This document shows positions 48,801 through 50,586 of a DNA stretch of 50,586 nucleotides, piece by piece. Position 1 is the first letter of the stretch, and the number at the start of each line of letters is the position of its first letter. Source of the stretch: Bacillota bacterium (GTDB lineage Bacteria; Bacillota; Clostridia; Acetivibrionales; DTU013); NCBI GenBank assembly GCA_023399355.1, contig JAEWQC010000149.1, positions 1-50,586 of the forward strand, given 5' to 3'. The notes below the pieces were generated by a model that saw nothing but the letters and a program-made list of their open reading frames with translations, ran no database searches and was not told where the DNA came from. Position numbers and translations under genes: made by a program.

Positions 48801-50586
48801 TGATTTTTCTTCAATCCACTCGGGCTTAAATAGAAAGGATTCCTCCCTATTCTTGTATTGTCTCAATGTAAGGTTCTCTATTTTTATACAGACTAGCCCG
48901 TAACTATCAAGTATTGCCAGGTTAAAGCGCTCATCATCTATTGGCTTAATATAAACATACCCACAAGCTTTCAATGGATTGATTACCGTCACACTATCAG
49001 CTGAGAACGGAAGTCTTGGACTGCTGATTCCCGGTTCCTCCCCTCTGACCAGACCAATCACAGCCTGTATAGAGCCATCCATGATAGCCGGATGGAATGT
49101 GTATTTATCCAGCTCGTCAGCATACTCCCGGGGCAGCTCAAGTGAAGCTAGCACTTCTTTGCCGTTCGACCAGATATGAGAAACGCTTTTCAAGTATTCT
49201 CCGTAATCCACACCCAAGTTATGGAATTTATTGTATAATTCATCCTTTTCAATTTCGAAATCGGACCTTCCTTTTATTTCATCAACAGGAATATACTTCT
49301 GCTCACCATCAACCGCAGAAGGGTGTATTTCACCTTTTGAATATAAAGTTCCTCTGTTACCCCCGGTTACTTCATATTCATAATAATTATCCTTAAGCTT
49401 TAAAGAAATATTTATTTCCTTTTCCTGATTATTTTCTACTATTACAGGTGTCAGCCAAACAACCCTCTTCAACTGGATATTCATATCACCATCCAAAAGT
49501 TTTGCTGCAGCATAAGCCATTTCAAGGTATGCTACACCTGGAAGAAATGATTTGGATTTTACCTGGTGATGACAAACTATAATTTCATCAGGGCTTAGTA
49601 TTTTTTTAAATAAAACCTCATGATCAAGAATTTTTGGCAATACACCATCAATAAGCGGGTGAAGAACATCCATGGATTTATGCTGAGGCAAAACGGTACC
49701 CGGCAGCCCGAAAAACTGACGTGCGAATGGGTATAATGGCATAGGAAATTTATTGGGGATTTTATTGCAATATAGAATATCCCAATTTATGTTTTCACCG
49801 TCTAAATATCTATTTTTTACTATATCAATTTCTTTTTTATAATCCTCAGATTTCATATCCTGTGTAATTTCTGGATAATAAAGTATGGTTGAACTATCCT
49901 TTTCATCTATTGTCTTTATCATATTGCATTCCCTGACTGTACCGACATCACAGCTCCTGAGTTGCTGCAGCAAGGAGGTACGGTCATCTGCCACGAATGC
50001 AATACGACAGGTGAAATGTTCACGTCCAGCCTGCAGTGTATATGCAATACTTGGCATCGGATATTCCGCACCTTCATTACCTAGCCATTCTCCAAGATCT
50101 GAAACCTTCCTTTGAAGGGCCTCCCTTGTAATTGCAGATAAAGGAATAAAAAAGCATGGCGTTGTTATCTCTTCCGTGATATAGTCACCTGTTTGATTTT
50201 CTTCCAATACCATGTGAACATTTGTACCGCTAAAGCCAAAAGAACTAACCGCACCACGGCGTGGTTGCCCCTCCTGATGCTTCCAGTCAATTAGTTCAGT
50301 ATTCACAAAGAAAGGACTCCCGTCAAATTTTATAAATCTGTTTGGTTTCTCAAAGTTTAAGGAAGGCGGTATTTTTTTATTTCCGAGTGCCATTATAACC
50401 TTTATTAAGCTGGCAACTCCTGCTGCTCCTGCTGCGTGTCCAATATTTGTTTTTACGGAACCGATGGCACAGAAGCCTGTTTTATCAGTATATTTTTTGA
50501 AGCTATCCGTTAAAGCTTCGAATTCTATTGGATCTCCTAATTTTGTACCTGTGCCATGGGTTTCAACATAACCGATAGTCTCAGGG
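29103..50586 (-). CDS. Giant trans-AT PKS, four modules, three with C-methyltransferases (5' end outside window)
   Basis: At least 7160 residues in one frame; the start lies beyond the right edge. The order from the edge is (KS)-DH-KR-cMT-ACP, KS-DH-KR-cMT-ACP, KS-DH-KR-cMT-ACP, KS-DH-KR-ACP, then helical docking residues. No acyltransferase or enoylreductase is present. The three complete KS domains have DTACSSS, EAHGTGT and NIGH; the first, partial KS shows VETHGTGT and NIGH. All KRs keep a glycine-rich motif plus Ser and Tyr. The three methyltransferases carry a GAGTGGT SAM motif. ACP serines lie in GIDS, GVDS, GVDS and GLDS. Colinear use would give a polyene chain with up to three alpha-methyl groups, depending on whether the DHs with altered motifs work. 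The chain probably passes to the NRPS 219 bases downstream. Malonyl units must come from a separate acyltransferase such as that at 14854-16131. Confidence 0.92.
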   Translation of the reverse strand, partial: PETIGYVETHGTGTKLGDPIEFEALTDSFKKYTDKTGFCAIGSVKTNIGHAAGAAGVASLIKVIMALGNKKIPPSLNFEKPNRFIKFDGSPFFVNTELIDWKHQEGQPRRGAVSSFGFSGTNVHMVLEENQTGDYITEEITTPCFFIPLSAITREALQRKVSDLGEWLGNEGAEYPMPSIAYTLQAGREHFTCRIAFVADDRTSLLQQLRSCDVGTVRECNMIKTIDEKDSSTILYYPEITQDMKSEDYKKEIDIVKNRYLDGENINWDILYCNKIPNKFPMPLYPFARQFFGLPGTVLPQHKSMDVLHPLIDGVLPKILDHEVLFKKILSPDEIIVCHHQVKSKSFLPGVAYLEMAYAAAKLLDGDMNIQLKRVVWLTPVIVENNQEKEINISLKLKDNYYEYEVTGGNRGTLYSKGEIHPSAVDGEQKYIPVDEIKGRSDFEIEKDELYNKFHNLGVDYGEYLKSVSHIWSNGKEVLASLELPREYADELDKYTFHPAIMDGSIQAVIGLVRGEEPGISSPRLPFSADSVTVINPLKACGYVYIKPIDDERFNLAILDSYGLVCIKIENLTLRQYKNREESFLFKPEWIEEKSECADRSALDCKKVVIVYSQDGVKLKELIRKQYQEEVVFEILLGEDTKILSPASREISRNDRNGFHSCKEFLAGADSIYFLGGIQTHIPEIDDVEFLKTSQENGVLSLYRLVKTLNISGAGDESLKFKIITNNTFALQESDKNNPFAGSIQGFALTLAKEYSHWEVSIVDIDINELENTAFHEWSTEWIKQVITDHGYEHGKNVMMRRTKRYVRCFTPIDLPEFETLPYRNNGVYLILGGAGGIGLELALYLAGTAKAKLALIGRSGLKSEQMEKISQIRSLGSEVMYLQADGADCDSMMCAVAKVREKFGSVNGAFHSAIVLKDKTLANMDEDTFRAALSPKVDASVILYKVLKKEPMDFLVYFSSIQSFTGNAGQANYAAGCTFKDSYAEVLRKTAPFKVRTINWGYWGTVGVVASEQYYQRFISQGAVSISPKEGFDAVARVINAPVGQIMAFKARKDVLNMLGADWNNKIEFQKSKGSLLIESVLKKITIDNINSSHVNMDDAFKELEGFGRALLLGYFKKTGYLLHANERNSISDMRERMHVIPEYNRLFDALIEILKNAGWVRVDGHNIITLNALENVCIATQTEKERLSALYPDMAAHLDLLWICLNAFDDVLSGKVNHMEVMFPAGSTSLVEKIYNGDQMSDYFNNLTARIIKECIKECMKNDPEAVIQIVEAGAGTGGTSAFVLKVLDEIKGEGKIRYYYTDISNGFIRYAEKTFGLKHPYIEFKILNIEEDPAAQGFEPGSADILFASNVVHATREIPNTLNQIKKLLKTNGLLIINEATQKQDFGTLTFGLTSGWWLFNDVQNRIPNSPLLQPEGWSNILKSQGFDKVHIFGVPGMDSEVSFQSIIVSESTGEIHTSTIVDKVYCKGDKEIPGKPVEHIQNMPSTELNMSVVNISGETLHGRTIDYLSAVFAEVLRIRKNDIVGNATFERYGIDSLIVMEITKRLEKDFKKLSATLLFENPTIEKLADYFLKERPDDLAKMFGKELSAAPVRNTELFDADSLFSSNRTKSSEAALKTYNMFNKDTNRTVSDQEEDIAIIGISGRYPLSDSLEEFWENLNHDRNCITEIPKDRWDCDEYFQPDSTESGKSYSKWGGFIKDHDKFDTFFFNISPLEAEAMDPQERLFLETAWLTMEDAGYSRHNIDSMDNQIGVFVGVMNGNYEIFGGEEWGKGNFTGAHSAYWSVANRVSYFFNMQGPSIVIDTACSSSLTAIHLACESIKRGECKAAIAGGVNLILHPMHYSRLSGMKMLSKNGCCKAFGEGADGFVDGEGVGAVLLKSLSRAKEDGDNIYAVIKGSFINSGGKTSGYTVPNPNAQGKLIEEALKRSGVEPISISYIEAHGTGTALGDPIEVTGLKKAFHETTSNPDAVKILNSQYCALGSVKSNIGHLESASGIAALTKLVLMFKHKKLVASINSEVLNQKIDFVDSPFYVIQKGTQWHRPKHVIDSITYEYPRRAGISSFGAGGANAHLILEEYEDIRPWRKNNEEQLVVLSARNDSRLREYAIRLKRYVEQLLMKDDRSCRDNEEPETPSIREELIKAASIVLEVPEEKIDPLEEWEILGLNNFTVNELIKQISSRFSILLKPSLVFQLRDITQLADNIARSLKTEAKDTKTDVEFPYLKDISLADIAFTLQTGREPMVERLAVVAADLDELAQRLGKFILGESNIEGVFHSNIKSKNESFESIFSEDKGRDLTLSLLQERKLTALAKLWTAGIDVEWSVLYKNIPARRISVPTYPFARERYWVKQKAAMVKTGENRLNNLHNLFDRIVPVLADNSITFEKTFLPADPIIEHHQVNNQKILPGVGYVAMADAAIKQLYPNSGYYVNRVVWLTPFTVKELPGTLNLTITRLNEQLEYEVTSQNEGGRIIHSKGMFQKNPEGKNEQYLKLEEIKARCEMSIESEDLYRIYSEMGIKYGEHYRTVKKVWGNSEEVLGLLENKTNMAQTSEDDMDTGILDGALQIILALMAIKGNKDKTLRIPFSVDKVEFLAPVKPPMYAYVKALDAESFNLLLIDEKGQICVKFTELSSRVLNTPQAGITYAFKWIPYPLQQLQTDTNDDKKVLIFYMDNKNSKRLKTALEASHFRDKVSCLCLDENLDAMRDFINNCTAIDLVYFITGVGEHAEKWDSADCLEDSQKYGVEALLKLVKLLASYSGTSPRLALKIAVNKTHQVLPGEKIYPLFAGLTGMSKSITKEYKNWEVSCIDISSDYPEEAAELVREPAHKNGEDIAFRKNRRYLRTIEPVKMEASDYVSFRKGGVYMIVGGAGGIGLTFSGYLARKYNANIALIGRSELTPIQQNKIASINAQGGNVLYLQADVSNIDSMKEALHNIKKEFGALNGVFHSAIVLRDRTINTMDEIALREVLAPKVKGSFVLNKVLEGEKLDFVVFFSSAQSFMGNAGQSNYAAACTFKDAYAHYMGSVNSYPVKIINWGYWGSAGVVASEDYRRRLAEKGLLSIEPAEGFEAMEALLENPADQVIVLKADPSLQKSMRVDFSNSRVFYKPSYNSLFIETNRIHVPEIIEPAAAENIQSALIELELFAGRLLMDYLCREHIIQLHKTIFTLEGLKERLKVIPKYSRLFDALIDILAKGGYCSIKNDEIEFIALAENTILSTALKLLPSKKEEIMTKYPAVKAQVTLLWTCMLKFREILSGEIEATEVIFPGASMELAEGIYKGNEMADELNKLVAQAVSLFASSYSTLNKEKRPLTILEIGAGTGGTTKRVLETLNKLGIETKYIYTDISQSFILHGRKAFGSLYPFVDFKIVDIEKDIIGQEIERNSVDLVIAANVLHATRNLRHTLGQVKIVLKTNGWLLLNEATQFNDPTTLTFGLLDGWWLYEDEELRIPHSPLLSANMWEILLKEEGFKQTLLVLEEGPQNIIIAESDGGAIIKEKPPLMQSANPDKKVNRKLEHVMPISPAVKQRNIKDRVLGITARVLQADIKNLNDDTPFTDFGVDSILAVEIVNQINSGLGISLRATDLFNYSSIAALSGYIEEQWGDMTFAPETEVQEMVSYTADRRKSDDVGDFYDSALQNKTVEKPSAYSFDVDNQYDCSRNTGINSTCLEVEGEDGFVVAVTGIAGEFPDAGNIEQFWDNLCQGRSSVKKVPASRWNLEDSLAEDQDILSGQLSDIDMFDPLFFNISPREAEWMDPQQRRFLQIAWNALEDAGYSDKDLYGKKCGVFVGCGAGDYVNRLAGGAPEAYSFIGNSNSILAARISYLLNLKGPSVAIDTACSSSLVAVHTAYESLKNGTSDIAIAGGVSIPTSPQFHLFASSAGLLSPSGQCRAFDKDADGFIPGEAVGAVILKPLKAAMAEGDHIYAVIRGSSLNQDGKSNGITSPNGVSQTELEREVYDKCGINPETITYVEAHGTGTRLGDPIEIHSLTDAFRAYTQKKSFCAIGAVKTNIGHALTAAGVAGLIKVILCLEYKKLVPSLHYKEENPYFKLKETPFYVNTDYRDWDETDGNPRRAAISSFGFSGTNAHMVLEEAKEARKTVISRPYYTIPLSAKTQEALAQKISDLAKWLITKGSKFALGDIAYTLHMGRSHFDKRAVFIVSDMQELIEKLSAGLSEATAITTPEKESDTHTGESVELASGLLKEMLVSSYINYEEFKRVLLTLATNYVNGKDIDWTVLYPKTSFFRVPLPGYPFAKERYWLENTEDISEIMHNKQHGEVEDNEDIKDSSREMTGEVIFRKTLSVEENMLKDHRALGKPILPGVGYLELIRNEYSRTNGAGPLVFTNIYWVSPGIMEENKKDMEIVFSEEEYRMNCLVRSHKNGREVIHFKASILQNTGYGQQQYVDVGHIVKDARHVMSKKDIYPLFDGLGLNYGPYFQCIDCIWVTEGEALGALSTKPEYRQDLDNYMLHPGLMDSALQVIISMVAGRKPGDRSLLMPFSVEKVEIFRPLELNCFAYVKFISENCYNVSIIDKDSRLCIQMDKVALRKAKDTQGTMLYSPLWVKTKLADTISEEGHRADTPVLIVYAHGSIELKEQLVDALDGCKIHELFLSDDKTCGIKPRDIENLESRLREIGDFGTVFYISGVDFTPNQLDDINLLDASQRIGVYSLFHLVKVLHKLNMSQKSVNFKIITARTFAILPGETINPFSASLTGFALSMDKEFPKWKVDCIDINEASDSVTGIISETGSIDGKVISLRGEQAYIRQFVPMYNCSWDGSPFRKGGVYLIAGGAGGIGLELAKYLAGKEGARLVLVGRGSLDAVKLQSIEAIKATGGEITYLQGDITDLDSMTRVVTQVRKLYGGINGVFHSAIVLRDTGIVRMTEDDFKAAFNPKVYGCAVLYKALKDEKLDFMMFFSSIQSFIGNVGQSNYAAGSTFKDAYALALGNCVDYPVHIINWGYWGSVGVVSNDSYRDQFEAQGIGSIQSEEGMEAVKQVLNLIQPQVMVFKADEKILKHMGVDHGYKFEKLAPDHPPCCNNVAEQLNEKIGLPDNKYDNRQPFEALQKLALKLLVSAFGKIGAFISVNEAYTMKQLQDQLGIIPKYYKLLDAIIDILLKDSLLCVNDVTISRGQAFTSFMCEDSELDSERQALADTWPEMKPYIELLWKAIKSYPEVLTGKMGHMEILFPQGSMSLVEEVYNGNRLADYFNEMVAESVCLYVANRKKANPDERINILEIGAGTGGTTRVVLDKLKCPDQNLTYYYTDISKGFIDYGIKVFGNSQMNIDFMLLNIEEDPIKQGFEPGSMDMLLASNVLHATRLMPDSLNNAKKLLKANGVFVINEATVLQDFATLTFGLTGGWWLFEDPDIRIKGSPLLNLEAWNKILAGAGFRSISIHGPSGENSFGQNVIICESDGVLLLENNVHMGYYSSNQKNNVIQDKNTPGGDLVGSHVNLQEKLENYIKDIFVKVLKVKKSTLDNNVTFEKYGVDSLIVMQINKEFEKDFGSLPATLLFENITIEKLAGYFITDHNSKVRQIFKVDELTAENVNTGKSVKTESSFNSMELSIKPPSLNQSSLMPVIDTPANITAGEDIAVIGLSGHYPASEDLMEFWQNMKEGRNCITEIPSDRWDWEKYFDPDCRNKGKSYSRWGGFIKDADKFDPLFFNISPREAEAMDPQERLFLETAWETFEDAGYTKRDIESAGNSIGVFVGVMNPDYELIAGEQWGRDNLTGAHSAYWAVANRISYVLNLQGPSFTIDTACSSSLTAIHLACESIKRNECEVALAGGINLILHPLHYIRLSGMNMLSKDDKLKSLGDGADGFVDGEGVGALLLKPLCKAIADGNQIYGVIKGSFVNSGGKTSGFTVPNPNAQAELIYNALKRSNIDPETINYIEAHGTGTELGDPIEIAGLQKGFTKASKHDLPKQYCAIGSVKSNIGHLESAAGIAGISKILLMMKYKTLVPSINCEILNKNIQFGETAFYVQNKLSNWETKTVNDKMQPRRAGISSFGAGGANAHMILEEYVHDDNPAKTNDLSKAEIVVLSAKSKQQLKIYAVKIAKFLVDSEINEWGQPSLENLAYSLQTGREAMDYRLALVVSSMEELSNALEVYIKEQESSLKVYTGSVEEIKKQLDFLSVDEDSMELIRHWMEKGKLTKIAQLWTKGFDIDWESFYGQRLKPTIVSLPTYPFIKKRYWIKMTDKAPLPQKMQQKQLHPMLQSQYIIPLLKDIVFESYIDTNTEPYLKDHKVFGKYILSGSAYIAMFMEAIKCAGGYKPCQLEDLVFSNKLELKEDIAERIQVCLSRNVDEGYSVKCISVLEQNQKSPEGDYVLHASTKIRSLNAMENNRSVKYENLMASCTTEVNADDYYKLLEAQQITLGDSYRCINKIFLGEGQAAAWFKAPEGHLWGGDYELHPGLTDSLFQLAAAAIGNSDIIPETYVPYRIERFKYYGAFPGKKLWGYVIVKEQDMINGRLVFDLVLCCDETKLVEVHGLDARRASHESKGQKLPSEKGGLYKVEWEKQELVSKHENSLLSHNDVIIFNDRRGFGEKIAECLEKTDRSCILVNKGVEYKEIHSGMMEIDTGVPGHYLKILEDFDCSDVIYSMALNEIAPEGELSADSFEELQTPGTYGLLYLAQALAKKNSVIKLWVITEKAQPVGGYPQPLNIVHSPLKGICQVINYEIPLVNCCCIDIEAPNEAHSKVIADEIQYRTCESIVGWRRNTRYVARLARHDAIETENHPPVYSTKCYIITGGLGDLGLKTAKWLAECGAKHIVLISRSNPSPGAQESIKLLELKDVSVEVICADVSVESALSKVFEKIDTDSMEVGGVIHCAGIVEDAFLVQQTAERFRKVMAPKAKGLINLHRLTLGRKLDFFICYASAASLIGSPGQGNYAAANSAMDALMHHRRYMGLPGMSIDWGPWEDAGMAAGLNSYNKQRYTEIGIADILPDEGMEILGKLLTQPIPQIGAIGMEWSKFLRHLPGYLRTGYFANMSDTDTNSEDIGINDNRIQEIKAISNNDMERMIKTLICQLLGFEELQIDTAQPLVSLGLDSIIAMEASNQITKLTGVDVPIVRFLEGITTDELISLVQSSTIDLSVDKTFLEKDDQQETEFAKKLLEQLDSKSEKDINSLLLTMLTEDALQADFSNALEKDGEIR
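34000..39550 (-). other. Giant PKS module 3: KS-DH-KR-cMT-ACP
   Basis: The KS is about 38310-39545. Its sequence after the active site (SSAGLLSPSGQCRAFDKDA) is closer to the common KS type than to modules 2 and 4. The DH is about 36900-37700 with a canonical HRALGKPILP. The KR Rossmann motif is near 36200, the methyltransferase about 34330-35330 with its SAM motif near 34865, and the ACP Ser (YGVDS) near 34110. Confidence 0.85.
39760..45690 (-). other. Giant PKS module 2: KS-(ACP-like insert)-DH-KR-cMT-ACP
   Basis: The KS runs from about 45680 to 44350. An ACP-like insert at 43950-44190 splits the linker after it. The DH is about 42650-43480 with HQVNNQKILP (Asn where Gly is usual); its second motif is GILDGALQ without the leading His-Pro. 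The KR Rossmann motif is near 41975, the methyltransferase about 40110-41070 with its SAM motif near 40615, and the ACP Ser (FGVDS) near 39900. Confidence 0.85.
43950..44190 (-). other. ACP-like insert without the phosphopantetheine serine
   Basis: About 80 residues between the KS of module 2 and the SLADIAFTLQTGRE part of its linker look like a carrier protein: an amphipathic first helix, EEKIDPLEEWEILGLNN, then FTVNELIKQISSRF. At the prosthetic-group site the usual GxDS reads GLNN, so the Ser is missing and the domain should not be loaded. A structural or docking role is likely. Confidence 0.65.
45870..50586 (-). other. Giant PKS module 1: (KS)-DH-KR-cMT-ACP
   Basis: The C-terminal part of the KS runs to about 50200 and an AT-less linker to about 49720. 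The DH is about 48900-49670, with HQVKSKSFLP (Ser where HxxxGxxxxP has Gly) and the second motif HPAIMDGSIQ intact. The KR Rossmann motif GGAGGIG is near 48090 and INWGYWG near 47590. The C-methyltransferase is about 46230-47190 with its SAM motif near 46760. The ACP Ser is near 45970. Confidence 0.85.

Noticed and set aside
1..50586. CRISPR arrays, transposase genes, insertion sequences, rRNA
   Set aside because: No regularly spaced repeats, no transposase motifs and no rRNA-like stretches were seen; the long similar segments are homologous PKS modules.

Overview
The window looks like low-GC Firmicute DNA, most likely an anaerobic clostridial relative. The A+T-rich codon use, strong purine-rich Shine-Dalgarno sites, a cobalamin-type radical SAM enzyme and the absence of oxygen-dependent tailoring enzymes all fit this, but the assignment is inference. 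Every gene I accept lies on the minus strand, so transcription runs from high to low coordinates. No polyketide synthase (PKS) module here carries its own acyltransferase, so the assembly lines are of the trans-AT type.

Right half (about 23.8-50.6 kb). A giant trans-AT PKS, open at the right edge, has four modules: (KS)-DH-KR-cMT-ACP, KS-DH-KR-cMT-ACP, KS-DH-KR-cMT-ACP and KS-DH-KR-ACP. Colinear reading predicts a polyene with up to three alpha-methyl branches. It is followed by an NRPS (C-A-PCP-TE) whose A-domain code resembles Asn-type domains. Its thioesterase has Cys where Ser is expected, and its C-terminus is fused to a zinc-knuckle PP-loop ATPase of the amidotransferase/thioamide type. 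This fusion is the most unusual thing in the window: an assembly line that may release and then amidate or thionate its own product.

Boundary (about 22.5-23.8 kb). A strong minus-strand terminator, a degenerate tRNA-Cys with its CCA end, small repeats, and a wrecked second acyltransferase gene lie here. I read this as the junction of two biosynthetic units and a possible old recombination or integration point.

Left half (1-22.5 kb). The order is: a MutS-like ATPase lacking the mismatch-recognition domain and with an altered Walker B; a GC-rich structured spacer; a PhpK-like radical SAM methyltransferase; a fatty acyl-AMP ligase fused to an ACP and a half condensation domain; a free-standing malonyl acyltransferase; a bimodular PKS (KS-KR-ACP-KS-DH-KR-ACP); a PKS-NRPS hybrid (KS-DH-KR-ACP-C); and the first 61 codons of another NRPS. 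Together these should load a fatty acid, extend it three times and condense it with an amino acid, giving a lipopeptide-like product. The free-standing acyltransferase probably serves these modules and may also serve the right-hand PKS.

Limits: domain calls come from motif reading. No alignments or database searches were run, so substrate and product predictions are tentative.
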